A stretch of 64,000 nt of DNA from Myxocyprinus asiaticus (lineage: Eukaryota > Chordata > Actinopteri > Cypriniformes > Catostomidae). Under the pieces are notes generated by a model that saw only the letters and a program-made list of their open reading frames with translations, ran no database searches and was not told the DNA's origin. Shown piece after piece: positions 34,907 through 46,609 of this stretch; position 1 is the first letter of the stretch, and every line of letters begins with the position of its first letter. The stretch covers positions 16,213,001 to 16,277,000 of the forward strand of contig NC_059346.1 in the NCBI RefSeq assembly GCF_019703515.2, written 5' to 3'. The translations under genes were made by a program, and so were the position numbers.

Positions 34907-35471
34907 TACACTTAATGAGCACTTTATTAAGAGACCTGTACACCTACTTATTCATGTGATTATCTAATCAGCCAATCGTGTGGCAGCAGCACATTGCATA
35001 AAATCATGCAGATACATGATTGTCTTGAGATTCAGTTAATGTTCACATCAACCATCAGAATTGGGGAAAATGTTTTCTCAGTAATTTCGACCATGGAATG
35101 ATTGTTGGTGCCAGATGGGCTGGTCTGAGTATTTCTGTAACTGCTGATCTCCTGGAACTTTCATGCACAATAGTCTCTAGAGTTTACTCAGAATGGTGCC
35201 CAAAACAAAAAACATCTAGTGAGCGGCAGTTCTGCAGAAGGAAACACCTTGTTGATGAGAGAGGTCAGCGGAGAATGGCCAGACTGGTTCGAGCTGACAG
35301 AAAGGCTATGGTAACTCAGATGAACCACTCTGTAAAACTTTAGTGAGCAGAATAGCATCTCAGAATGCACAACTCGTCGAACCTTGAGGCGGACGGTCTA
35401 CAACCACTAAAGACCATGTTGGGCACTTTATTATGACCATAGTGTTTCTAATAAAGTGCTCAGTGAGTGTA
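34907..35471. mobile_element. Tc1/mariner-type non-autonomous element
   Basis: Starts TACACTTAATGAGCACTTTATTA and ends with the near inverse, TAATAAAGTGCTCAGTGAGTGTA; both outer ends start at TA. The 565 bp contain a plus frame with NFDHGMIVGARWAGLSISVT, which resembles a transposase helix-turn-helix segment, followed by SERQFCRRKHLVDERGQRRM. No catalytic domain remains. I know this sequence as one of the most abundant fish miniature elements. Confidence 0.88.
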
Positions 35472-36185
35472 CATAGCACACACACATTGTGGGTAAAATA
35501 GTCAGTTTCTATCATTTTAAACTTTTTATATTGACAGTTTTCTTTATTGAATGGATTATAAGTATATTTGTAATCAAAATGTATCTCGCTTTGTGCACCA
35601 TCTTGGATTTATTTTTCCACCAAGCTCATCATATTGCATTCTGGGATTGACTACCTGCTGAAGGATACATACAATGCAACCTCAGAATTTGGCCAAAATC
35701 AGATATTTGAGGAGGCAGCATAATTAAGATACTTACTTTTTCACGTTGGGAATGTGTCTATGATGCCTTAAAGTTCCCTAGCTCCCTATCTTATTAGTGT
35801 AGGGTTCAGGTTAGGGTTAGTCTATAATAAGAATAGTTAGCTTTATATTAAACCAATAGAAGTCTGTCCCCATTTAAATAGCTAATTAAACGTGTGATTG
35901 GGTCAGGTTTTGCCTACATTGTGTGCACTAATTGTCTCCACAAGTTGTGTAAATCCTGAAATCACCTGCATTGTGGGGACCAGCCAATGGTCTCCATGAG
36001 GAAAATGGCTTAATATATATCGTAATTAATGTCTTAATTAAAATCTAAAATTGCAGGAAAGATGTGTGAGGGTTAGATTTAGGGGTAATTGATATAAAAT
36101 ATAATTAGCTCAGTATCAACACAACAGAAATTAAAGGAAAGTCTTCACCATGATAGAAAACAAAAATGTGTGTGTAACTTTGTAT
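35472..36185. other. Intronic DNA before the proline-rich exon's donor
   Basis: A GTAGGGTTCAGGTTAGGGTTAG stretch (35810) and ATTGTGGGGACCAGCCAATGG (35970) belong to a dispersed fish repeat type also hinted at near 16040 and 52560. No complete element ends found. Confidence 0.45.
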
Positions 36186-36190
36186 CTCAC

Positions 36191-36428
36191 CTTGTCTCTA
36201 GTGGTATGTTGCTGTTCAGTGCCCAGGTATTTTGTGTCTGCCCGTTGTCATCCTGTCCAGCTTTATTTCCAGAGTCCATTGGTTGGCACCGAGCGGGAAG
36301 TGTGCTCCTCTGCACTACCTCTGGAAGGGGAGCTGGTGCTGGACGGGCACAGGTGCAGGCATGGGGTGGAGGAGGAGGAGGGGGCAAGGGTCGGAAGCTG
36401 AACTGGGCCACAGGACTGGAAGGAAGAT
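36191..36428 (-). CDS. tenm1: Teneurin exon: proline-rich part of the intracellular domain
   Basis: A 238-bp minus-strand exon with a pyrimidine-rich acceptor (CTCTTTCAAG ending at 36429) and donor AAG|GTGAGA (36190-36185). Two bases finish a split codon, 78 codons follow, and two bases (AG) start an arginine completed by the A of the exon at 14811. The peptide reads LPSSPVAQFSFRPLPPPPPP, then HACTCARP, a polar segment, and NTWALNSNIPLETR. This is the conserved teneurin intracellular region with its proline-rich SH3-type ligand segment, directly before the HFLFK... exon. The preceding exon is not found up to position 64000. Teneurins use this domain for cytoskeletal and adaptor contacts. Confidence 0.95.
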
Positions 36429-36858
36429 CTTGAAAGAGAAAGATAAGATGAGAGAAAGTGGGAGAGAAAATGAGCAAATTAGAAAAATGATATTTAATTA
36501 TAATATTTAATGATAGTCTTTAAAGTATCCATTTCCTTTCCCCATGTTTCTTTTACAACCTTCTATTTATTTGTCAAACCCAAAGGAACCTTTTGTAAAA
36601 CCTGAAGCCTTTATGCATAATGAATTAAAAAATATTTTTTAATCATTATAAATACCTTGTAGGACACCTTTAATCACTTGCATTGCACAATGCATTTAAA
36701 CACATGATCAACACCCAATTCATCAGTTATTTAAATTGTTATGTGTTATGTTTAATACTCTGTAGATGTATGCTTGAATAGGGATAAATAAATAAATAAC
36801 ACTTTCCATGAACAGGGTCCACGCACTGGCGACTCTTTACCTTTTTTAAAGCAATATA

Positions 36859-38262
36859 ATCAGAATCAGAATCAGAATCAGAATGAGCTTTATTGCCAAG
36901 TTTGCTTACACATACAAGGAATTTGTCTTGGTGACAGGAGCTTCCAGTGTACAACAATACAAAAACAATACAAAAACAGCAGCAAGACATAGATAATAAT
37001 AAAAAATAAAAAATAATTATACACGTACGTACAGACACACACATACATACATACACACATACACATGGGTAGTGCAAATCTAATACAATCTGTTATGTAC
37101 AGTGTAGATACAAATCTGTTATGTACAGTGCAAATGTTTTTTTTGTTTTTTTCAGAGTAATGAAATGGCAGAAGAGGTTGGATGTGTTGGATAAATATAA
37201 GAAAGACTAAACTGTGTATTGCACATAGTTATTGCTCAATGGGGCAGTTTTAATTGTTCATGAGATGGATCGCCTGAGGTAAAAAACTGTTCCTGTACCT
37301 GACGGTTCTGGTGCTCAGAGCTCTGAAGCGTCGGCCAGCAGGCAACAGTTCAAAAAGGTAGTGGCCAGGGTGAGTGGGGTCCAGAGTGATTTTTCCAGCC
37401 TTTTTCCTCTCTCTGGAAGTGTATAGTTCTTGAAGGGGGGGCAGGGGGCAACCAATAATCCTCTCAGCAGTCCAAACTGTCCTTTGTTGACTGCTGAGTA
37501 GAACTGTATCAGCAGCGCCTATGGCAGGTTGAATTTCCTCAGCTGGTGAAGGAAGTACAACCTCTGCTGGGCCTTTTTCACAATGGAGTCAATGTGGGTC
37601 TCCCACTTCAGGTTCTGTGAGATGGTAGTGCCCAGGAACCTGAATGACTCCACTGCTGTTTAGAATGGTGAGGGGGGTCAGTGTTGGGGTGTTTCTCCTA
37701 ACATCCACAATCATCTCCACCGTTTTGAGCGTGTTCAGCTCAAGGGTGTTTTGACTGCACCAGACAGCCAGCTGTTTAACCTCCCTTCTGTATGCAGACT
37801 CATCGTCATCTCGGATGAGGCCGATGACAGTGGTGTCATCTGCAAACTTCAGGAGTTTGACAGAGGGGTCCTTGGCGATGCAGTCATTGGTGTAGAGGGA
37901 GAAGAGTAGTGGGGAGAGCACACATCCCTGGGGGGCACCAGTGCTGATTGTACAGGTGCTGGAAGTGAGTTTTCTCTGTCTCACAAGCTGCTGCCTGTCC
38001 GTCAGAAAGCTGGTAATCCACTGACAGATAGACATGGGAACAGAGAGTTGGTGTAATTTAGTCCGGAGAATAGCTGGGATGATGGTGTTGAATGCCGAAC
38101 TGAAGTCCACAAAAAGGATCCTTGCATATGTCCCTGGTCTCTCCAGATGTTGCAGGATATGATGCAATCCCATGTTGACTGCATCATCCACAGACCTGTT
38201 TGCTCGTTAAGCAAATTGAAGGGGATCTAGAAAGGGTCCAGTGATGTTCTTCATATTGGCAC
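36859..38262 (-). mobile_element. L2/CR1-type LINE, 5'-truncated
   Basis: On the minus strand the element ends in an (ATTCTG)n-like tail (plus-strand CAGAATCAGAATCAG at 36861), typical of fish CR1/L2 LINEs, preceded by a 3' region containing GGCAATAAAGCTCATT. The coding part lies at about 37589-38262. The 5' end is lost after TGPFLDPLQFA (near 38240). No target duplication was identified. Confidence 0.9.
37589..38255 (-). pseudogene. LINE reverse transcriptase fragment
   Basis: Contains the RT blocks DFSSAFNTI (first catalytic Asp), ISTGAPQGCVLSPLLFSLYT and KFADDTTVIGLI (catalytic DD), then WCSQNTLELNTLKTVEM. Upstream an in-frame TAA replaces the tyrosine expected in PLQFAYRANRSVDDA. The frame is lost around 37600 after NSSGVIQVPG. 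The N-terminal endonuclease is absent. Non-functional relic. Confidence 0.93.
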
Positions 38263-38837
38263 TATTATTATGTTAGCTGAACTATTTTATGTTAGCTGAA
38301 CAAAATGATTGTGTGGCATGAAAAAATAGTTTTAATTACATAAAAATATAATCTGGGCAATTTCTTCAGCATCATGAGAAGAAAAATAAATACTCTCATT
38401 CCATTTTCTCAGTGTTTACACAAATTGTAGTGCTGACTGCATATATCAAGCTCATTCAACCAAAGTTTTTACTGTTACCAAAGTTTTTTTTTTTTTTTAA
38501 ATGTGAGTCTATTAACACAGGGATGCAAACTCAAGAGCAGTGCAAAAGGAGAGAAAGTCATAGCATGTGTTCTGGATGTATAATTTCTGTTGATTTGTTC
38601 GTTCTATTTAAAGCTTTTTGTTGTATTTAAAGCTTTTTTTAAAGTGTTTAAACTTAAAGTAACCCTTTCAAGTGATTTTAATGAGGAAAATGTAGAAAAA
38701 AATCATACATGCACATGATCACACACACACACACTGGAACCAATTATCTAACGGCTCTGACAATGTAACTTATTTCAACATCTGAGGAGCAGTTTCAACA
38801 CAGGTAACCACTTTTGCTTCATGTCTTTGATGGCTCA

Positions 38838-40106
38838 CAGGGCTCGACATTAACGATTGTCCGGGACAAGTGGATTTTTGAAGGGGCAAGTAAACGTCAA
38901 TAACAAAAAAATAACAAGCTATATTAGTGATAGCCTAGGCCAGTGTCACTTATTAGAAAGTACATATTCTTATTCTGCTGTTGAAAGTAATCAAGCGCAC
39001 GTAATTGTATAATTCGCTATCGATCTAGTAACAGCTGCGCCCTGTTTGATTGACAGGAGGCGTATGTGTGTGTGCTGAAAATACATTTCAAAATTACGCC
39101 AAAATGCCCGTCTTGGTGAGGTATTTATGTAAACACAGAGAGTGATGTCTAAAGTGAACGTGAACAGTGGAGAAAAAAGCAGATTTGTATTAAAATGTCG
39201 GACTTGTAAGTATAAATGTAAGCTAATAGACCTGCTGCTGTCTAGTATGTATTATAATAATCAAACAACCATAACAAGAAAACGAGAACACACTATCTGC
39301 TCTTGACTGAATAACTTTAGTAGCTTTAAAAAGTATTAATGTATTATAATCATACAGTAAAGTCCAGTAGTACTTTTATGTTGCATTTCATTCTGAATGT
39401 TTACTTGAATACTTTATAGCCTACTGCTGTTAAAAACATTTAGAGCTGTTAAAAAAGCACTGAATTTTCTGAATTTGTATTTTTTGTTAAATTATTTTTA
39501 ATCTACTTCTACTCATTGCTGTTTTATTGATATTTTATTACTGACTGTTTACTAGTCTTGAATAATTACTTGAGAACTTGAAACCATTTTTCCATAATTA
39601 ACATATTATTTAGTTTTATTATTTCTTGTGGTTTTGAAGCTGGTATTGAGAATCGTCAAATTTCACTACCGATTTTGAAATTTTGGTATTGTGATAATGT
39701 ATATCCTTTATTGTGCAGGGTAGATCTTGCTGCAATAACATGATGAAAATGTAGATCTCATTCCATAGAACTATGAGCATAACTGCTGTTAATGGTGGCG
39801 ATGGAGGCTTTTCTTTATTTAACTACCATAAATGACATAAAATATTTATCATATGACAATAGCCTCCTCCCCTACCCCGTGCAGTTTACATTTCTGTTGC
39901 AGAGAATTGAGTTGATAGCATAGGTACACTATTAGGTTGGGCATTGGTCATTATTTTAAAAAATATAACTTTGACATGACACTTGAGCAAGTAACTTAAA
40001 TGTCCTTTTTTCTCTACAGACAAATAACTTTTTTACTCTTACAAGTGAATGACCAATTTACTTGTCCGGAGTACAAGCACATGACAATGCTTAATGTCGA
40101 ACCTTG
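38838..40106. mobile_element. hAT-like non-autonomous element with CAGGGCTCGACATTAA ends
   Basis: The left end CAGGGCTCGACATTAACGAT and the right end (complement CAAGGTTCGACATTAAGCAT) are inverted repeats of more than 20 bp, and GTCC.GGACAAGT motifs follow on both sides. TGGCTCA flanks both sides (38831-38837, 40105-40111), overlapping the right tip by about 2 bp, consistent with an 8-bp duplication with one changed position. About 1.27 kb, no transposase seen. Confidence 0.75.
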
Positions 40107-40339
40107 GCTCAGATGTATGCTCTAGTCGATTTTGTGTTTTGACCATTTGTGAACTGCGTTAAACTCCGTCTCGTTTATGCTTTGTGGGTGTGACTTTTTA
40201 CCGTGTCATCACCATTCATATCTATACAACCAATGTGTTTATGATTAAATTACTACTAGAGCACAAAATTGTTTACAAGAGCACAAAGTTCTTCATAGAT
40301 ATAACCTCTTAATTTTGCTCTCAAAGTGCACCAGATTGA

Positions 40340-40462
40340 TGCATTTAACTTTAAAATGTACAAAATTGTCTTACGGGGGAACATGCCCCCGGACCACCCT
40401 AGAGGGTACGAGGTTCACCTACCACAGTCTCACAAAATCCTGAGGGAAACACTAAACTTAGA
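40340..40462. repeat. Right-end fragment of the CAGTGTTTCCC family
   Basis: ACCACCCTAGAGGGT followed by AATCCTGAGGGAAACACT resembles the right terminus at 34875-34893. The left end is missing. Confidence 0.5.
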
Positions 40463-40629
40463 ATGCTTTATTAAAGTTTTAAACTGAGGATTTCATTAAT
40501 GTTTTTTTTTATTTTATTTTATTTTGTTTATGATTTAATGCTAGAAAATGATGAAATCACACATATAAGCAGTGGTGTAATAGTGTCTGATGAGGTGGTC
40601 ATACCGTGAATTTATGAAAGATATAAGGC

Positions 40630-41327
40630 CATAAGGCCTGCACCCCTGAGTCTTCTCTTTACTGTTGTACATAAAACTGGTGTTGAGTCGGTAGAATTCA
40701 ATGAAGCTGTCAGCTGAGGACACGTGAGGCGTCTATTTCTCAAACTAGAGATTCTGATGTACTTATCCTCTTGTTTAGTTGTACATCTGTCCTTCCACAT
40801 CTCTTTCTGTCCTTGTTAGAGCCAGTTGTCCTTTGTCTTTGAAGACTGTAATGTACACCTTTGTATGAAATCTTCAGTTTTTTTTTTACAATTTCAAGCA
40901 TTGTATAGCCTTCATTCCTCAAAACAATGATTGACTGACGAGTTTATAAAGAAAGCTGCTACTTTTTTGCCATTTTCGACCTAATATTGACCTTAAGACA
41001 TGTCAGTATATTGTATACTGTGGCAGCTCAAAAACAAACACAAAGACAATGTTAAGCTTCATTTAACGAACCAAATAGCTTTAAACTGTGTTTGATATAA
41101 AGGCAAGTGATTTTCTAGTACCAAATTAGCAATTTAGCATGATTACTCAAGGATAAGGTGTTGGAGTGATGGCTGCTAGAAATGGGGCCTGTCTAGATTT
41201 GATCAAAAATAACTTTTTTCAAATAGTGATGGTGCTGTTTTTTTACATCAGTAATGTCCTGACTATACTTTGCGATCAGTTCAATGCCACTTTGGTGAAT
41301 TAAAGTACCAATTTCATTCCGAAACCA

Positions 41328-41330
<3 letters not shown>
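40630..41330 (-). mobile_element. Tc1-like transposon fragment with transposase N-terminus
   Basis: Minus-strand peptides include EGYTMLEIVKKKLKISY and TTGSNKDRKRCGRTD, then, after a frameshift, RCTTKQEDKYIRISSLRNRR and LTCPQLTASLNST. These are the paired helix-turn-helix and linker of fish Tc1 transposases. The DNA upstream (41000-41320), with GGAGTGATGGCTGCTAGAAA and ATGGTGCTGTTTTTTTACAT, matches what I recall of the 5' leader of such elements. The catalytic domain and at least one terminal repeat are missing. Confidence 0.88.

Positions 41331-41332
<2 letters not shown>

Positions 41333-41390
<58 letters not shown>
41333..41390. repeat. (TA)n microsatellite
   Basis: About 58 bp of alternating TA between the Tc1 fragment and a segment starting ACACACAACAGTTAG. 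Confidence 0.97.
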
Positions 41391-41396
<6 letters not shown>

Positions 41397-42028
41397 ACAG
41401 TTAGTTCCGGTCCTCGAATCTGATTGGACGAGAGATGTTCCATGAGCACTGATGGTCTCACACTATCAGCACTTGGACGCTTCACTGTGTGTATCACTCC
41501 GCTTGTGTTCGTGCCATTCTAAACTAAAGTGTAAGAGCAGTGCATATGTGTTAAGAGCTACTGTATGTGTGTCATTTTACATGTATTTTTTATGTGGTGG
41601 TGGTGGCAAAAGATCATTTTTGTGTGTAATATTAGCCAGTTAGATGATGTGAAGTGAATCCGCGTCAGCCAGTGTTTACATACAACAGCACTACGAGATC
41701 GCTCTTATTACTACTGCACTACTAAAGCTAGGACATAGCTTTAAATGGCTTTAAACGAACAACATCAGCATTAAGGCTTATCACAGCTGAGAGACACAAC
41801 AGACTGATTAATTACACAACTTAAGGCGCTTACCTCTTACCGGACTTTCCACATTGGAGTGGACCTGCTGTTGAAAATGGTGGAGGAGATTGCGGTTTCT
41901 ATAGTGAAAGACTCTTACGCACCGGCTACCGTGAAATAGGAAGAAATACCCCTGCTTGGATGGCTATTTTTCCACTGAGAAAGCTAACAGCATCTCTGCT
42001 TGGGTGTGGCAACAGGTGATCGCACACG

Positions 42029-42073
<45 letters not shown>

Positions 42074-42076
42074 ACA
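42029..42076. repeat. Compound (CT)n(CA)n microsatellite
   Basis: CT repeats pass directly into CA repeats. Confidence 0.95.
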
Positions 42077-42332
42077 TCCATCCTTGTTTATCCAATAACT
42101 TGTTAGAAACAACACAAGCTGTGATACTATTTCTGAAGTGACATTTTTGAATTACTAACGAAGGCTTGGACGCATCATTTGGTTTGAACCAGCAACTTCA
42201 GATTTTGATCCGTCGCGTAAGAAAGTAGTTCCATGCACAAATGCATTTTTATGACCGTACTCAGTTTTTCCAATTTTTTTTTAGTTTACTTGTTCATTGA
42301 ACTGTTGTATATAAGCAAAATCACACTCGCAA

Positions 42333-42408
42333 TCGTGCGATATGGCCCTAAATCAGCACTGCTGTGATTCGGCCACAGGCAATCAGATGTAGGGCCATAT
42401 CGCACTCT
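42333..42408. repeat. Short inverted repeat (possible hairpin)
   Basis: GTGCGATATGGCCCTA (about 42336) is followed by TAGGGCCATATCGCAC (about 42391), able to form a 16-bp stem. Belongs to the nested repeat segment in the family A hAT copy. Confidence 0.7.
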
Positions 42409-42423
42409 TGCTCATGTGATATT

Positions 42424-42424
42424 G

Positions 42425-42510
<86 letters not shown>
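42424..42510. repeat. (TA)n followed by (CA)n
   Basis: About 50 bp of TA, a short TATACAGTATATA break, then CA repeats leading into the conserved family A right end. Confidence 0.95.
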
Positions 42511-42512
<2 letters not shown>

Positions 42513-42950
42513 TCACTCAATAGTGCCGCAGCATCGCGTTAGTAGACTGAAAAAGACTACTCGTTGTTCTGACGGCCATACGTATCACTTATTTCAGGTA
42601 GGTATACGCAAAATCCCAAGAAAGATAGGTGGGCATACAGCATATGCCTGCTTATGCCCTAGACTACACTACTGCATATAAGGGTTTTAAACTATATTCA
42701 GTCCCAAATTTTGTTAACAGGGCTGCAAAAATTGCAAACCTCATATAAAATAAATGTAAAATAAAACACCATATTTAATATTTAGTTTGACCTCCTAAGG
42801 GCATTTTCTGAAGGTTAAGCATCCCACTGCACTGAAACTTTGTTAAAAAAAAAAAAAAAAGGGAGACCTTATTTTTTCATTTTCAAGATCTATTTTGTAT
42901 CCTATTTATTGACTGTGCAACATATTAAATTGCATTATAGTAACTGTGGT

Positions 42951-42954
42951 AAAA

Positions 42955-43039
<85 letters not shown>
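42951..43039. repeat. Poly(A) then (TA)n microsatellite
   Basis: A-run of about 20 bp followed by about 67 bp of alternating TA. Confidence 0.97.
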
Positions 43040-43042
<3 letters not shown>

Positions 43043-43396
43043 AAATATAGAAAAGATATAATGCATTGAGAATATCAAGCATTATGGCTTCAAGTAAACT
43101 GTCACTAAACATTTATCATTTGACACTTTTCCAACGGTCTCTTTTTCTTTGCAAAACAATACTGCACATTCTACTTGCAATCTTCAAGTTACTTATGATA
43201 AAAGCTTTTACTTTAACTACGACTAGCAGAATGCTCTGTAAAAGTGCCAAAAGCATCTGTATCCAACCCCACTGAGACACTGCGAGATCGCAGCAACTCC
43301 AGGTCCGCACACATGCTGCGTTTTCTATCATTTTCTCTTCTCTACCATTTAAAATGAAGCTTGCACCTACTGCTAAACTCAGCCTATTGGAAAAAA

Positions 43397-43430
<34 letters not shown>

Positions 43431-44296
43431 AGCACACAAAAGCATCTGATCCTTTCCTACTAACTCCATTAGGCTCTGATCTGGGTTATCTATCCATTTT
43501 AGAAAGGTAGAGATTCTCTCTTTATTATTTTCATCCTCCTCTTTCTCTGCCTTCACTTCATGCCTTTCATCTAATCTTCTCTGAGAGCCAAAATGACTTC
43601 CTAATCTGAGAAGAAGGCTTTCTATTTGGGCATGTGGAGACGACACACACAAAAACACACATGCACACAAAGCCCTAAATTTCAATCTCAATGAATGGAC
43701 CCAGACACAAAAAGATCACCCGAACAAATTCAATTATGAAACCTCACACTTAAAGATCTGGGACTGCATTACACAAGAGATATTTGCTCTCTCCATCACT
43801 TCAGAAACTAGATAAAATCCACCCAAATTAACACTCTTAAAAAACACTTCCTAATGCAATGATACAATGGGGGGGGGGTTCCCTGGTGCGAATGCAGGAA
43901 AAACAGCCACGAGAAGCCTGATGAAAGAACTCTGGGAAGCCCCACAAACATACACAAATCAAAACCTCACTAAAGTGTGCATTGGATTTAAGTTCGCCCC
44001 ATAAACACAGCTCTCCTCCTGAAATTACTACTCCATTATCTAATGCACTTAGAAATACATTGTATTTCACTTGGCTGTGGAGTTGAGAGCGAACTGCATT
44101 GATTTAGATTGGGTTTGCTAAATTAAATTAGGCTCTCTCTGATCTATGAGAATGTATGATGTTTTAGACAGTGTAAATGCACAATGGTTTGAATGGGAAT
44201 AGACCTCTGAAGATAATGTAATCAAAGCACCATCACTCATCGATCCAGCAACAAATAAAACACAGAGACATTTCCCTTCATGATACACCAGTATGC

Positions 44297-44353
44297 TCTA
44301 TCTATCCATCCATCCATCCATCCACCCACCCATCCATCCATCCATCCATCCTT
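44297..44353. repeat. (CATC)n tetranucleotide repeat
   Basis: About 13 units of CATC with CACC variants in the middle. Confidence 0.93.
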
Positions 44354-44979
44354 CCATATATACAGTATACTGTATACAACTGTCTATCTATATTGAATTT
44401 TGCACAAGAATTACAAACATGGACAGGAAACTGTAGTGTCTTTCACTGCTGCAATGCTGATGTGCGTGTACATCTGTGTCTCAGCTGTTTCTTTAAACCA
44501 GTCTTTTGAAAAGCAGTATCAGGTCTCTGCAACATTTAAACTGTTATACAAACACACCAAAACACAGAAACCACACCATTCACACCCAATGAACAGACAC
44601 ATGCAAACACTAACATATGAGATCAAACACACACACCCATACACAAACGCTCATGAACACACAGCAAAGAACCATTAACCTGGCTGGTCACCATGGCAAC
44701 AGAGCTTGGCCCTCATAATCCAGTGCAGAAACCTTTGACTGAAAGAGGCATGCATGCAAGCACAAACACACACGCACACACACACACACACACACACAAA
44801 TGTGAGTATGACATTGATATCACTGAAGATGTCAGAATACATTTCTGTACATTTCTTTAGCCTTGGCGTATAAGGCATTCTCTCTGCCTACAGCTTTCTC
44901 CCTCAGAATGCATAGCCCTCTCCAAATAGATACTGAACACAAACTAAGAGAGGACGAAGTTATCAAAACATAATGCATG

Positions 44980-44983
<4 letters not shown>

Positions 44984-45056
<73 letters not shown>
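44984..45056. repeat. Compound (GT)n(GA)n microsatellite
   Basis: About 36 bp of GT followed by GA repeats with one GTGA interruption. Confidence 0.96.
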
Positions 45057-45449
45057 CCGAGGGAGAAATGGAGGAAACCTTATAGCCATAAAACTGTTAT
45101 TAAATATCCCTCTTACTACAAAATTACTTTAGGAAAATCAATCTGTTTCACTTATGGAAATGTACAATTCCATCTCGCCAAAAGCCATATCCTTGGATAC
45201 ATGACACCCCCCTTCCCCCCACCACTTCAAATCTTCATCTGTCACAGAAGACACCTTATTATGACACATGCTTGATAAATCCAAAGCAAATTCTGACAAA
45301 CATTTTACATGCACGTTTCACTTTACAAGACAAATTGTTCAAATTATTTTCCCATTTAAATCTCAAATCTGTCTTATGCCCAAGATTCAGCCATATGTTT
45401 TAAAGTAATGCAATAATAGTAATGTAAAGCAATTTGTTGATTTTAGACC

Positions 45450-45858
45450 TTAAAGGTGCACTCAGTTGTTTTTTCTCATTAAAAAAGTTTAACTTCTAAA
45501 TTGTATATTATCAATATATGTGGAAAATCATGACCACTCACATTAAAATGAAGACAGTCATATCAGTAACCTTATAAAAGCTGTTTTATTCTACATGGAG
45601 AGGGTCTGCACATGGGGGCTGCCATGTTAGAATCAAATGACCAGCCGAATTCTACTCGCTCAATCTCAGTAACCATCCTGTTATTTGAAACTTTCACTCA
45701 TTGATTTAAGTAATCATGGCTGACTGTGAATACTACATTTCTACAATGGCATCTGAAATTGAAAACTATTGATTTTAAATGATGCTGCATCCAAGCCGCT
45801 AGGTGTCAGTGTAAGTCCAAGATGACACAAAGACAAAAGTTACTGAGTGCACCTTTAA
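45450..45858. mobile_element. TTAA-flanked miniature inverted-repeat element
   Basis: Starts TTAAAGGTGCACTCAGT and ends ACTGAGTGCACCTTTAA, a 17-bp perfect inverted repeat including TTAA. The 409 bp have no coding potential. Same general type as 19160-19706 but a different family. Confidence 0.85.
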
Positions 45859-46335
45859 ATAGACATTTTTAATATTTGTATCCAGTTATTTTTTTCCATT
45901 AATAACTCACAATAAGTTTCTGAAGGCAGAACTTAAGATTTGTTGTCTTATCTGTGAAATGCAGTTTTATATACTGTTGACTCTATATAAATGTAGCTGT
46001 CATTAGTCCTTACTAGTTATTTTAAACTGCCTAATAAAAATGATTGTAAATTAAATAAGATAAACAACATTTTATCTCTGAAATCTCTGTATGGTCCTAG
46101 GAAGCTATGCTTTTCTTGCGAGTTAATCAGTGCTGTGTTTTTCCACACAAGGTTTCTCACAGCTTTAATTTCATACTGAAAATCAATGGACATACGGATG
46201 GACTACAGCTGAAATGCTGTCCACTCATTTACTTCTGATTCAAGAAATCTCTAGGTTTCTTCCTCAAATATTTGAGTCTGCCTTCTGCTCTGAGAAGCAG
46301 CTTAAGGGGAACATTGCCACAGGAGTTGAATACTC

Positions 46336-46362
46336 ACGGTTAGGGCTCAACAAGAAGGATTT
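46336..46362. repeat. Lone left tip of the AGGGCTCAACAGTAAGGAT family
   Basis: TTAGGGCTCAACAAGAAGGATTTTTTTC resembles the left end at 48588 (AGGGCTCAACAGTAAGGATT). No partner end nearby. Confidence 0.5.
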
Positions 46363-46609
46363 TTTTCTTTTTGCCTAGTAGATAATGCATGTTGTATTGT
46401 ATGGCCTATAACTGGAATGTATTTGCTTTTGTGTGTAGTGAATGTAATTGTTTGTGTTTTGTCGAGACCAAAGATATATTTTCAGCCATGGCTGCACAAT
46501 AAAGTAAACTCTAAACTCTCTAAACTAGTTTTCTCTGACCCATCACAAAACACATTTTATTTTTAGCTACAGATTTTGATGTGTCGGGTGGGGGGGGGGG
46601 TGTAAAGAA

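Larger units (their letters stand above)
40570..42674. mobile_element. Non-autonomous hAT element (family A, copy 2) with 8-bp target duplication
   Basis: Left end CAGTGGTGTAATAGTGTCTG and right end CTAGACTACACTACTG match the copy at 1486-2779. CATATAAG is duplicated exactly at 40562-40569 and 42675-42682. The last ~165 bp are highly similar to the copy 1 right end. The interior was invaded by a Tc1-like fragment (about 40630-41330) and by a TA/CA-flanked segment (41330-42510). No hAT transposase remains. Confidence 0.9.
42683..45449. other. Microsatellite-rich intronic DNA
   Basis: Contains poly-A plus TA tracts (42845-42860, 42950-43039), CA repeats (43404-43430, 44767-44800), a tetranucleotide CATC array (44297-44353) and a (GT)n(GA)n tract (44984-45056). 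No exon or complete mobile element was recognised. Confidence 0.6.

Noticed and set aside
35806..35825. GGTTAGGGTTAG as an interstitial telomere repeat
   Set aside because: Only about two units, within a dispersed fish repeat type that contains such motifs; too short to indicate a telomere.
43116..43691. 191-codon minus-strand frame as a possible host gene or teneurin exon
   Set aside because: No family resemblance, a Cys-Val run from a CA repeat in its middle and no convincing flanking splice sites.
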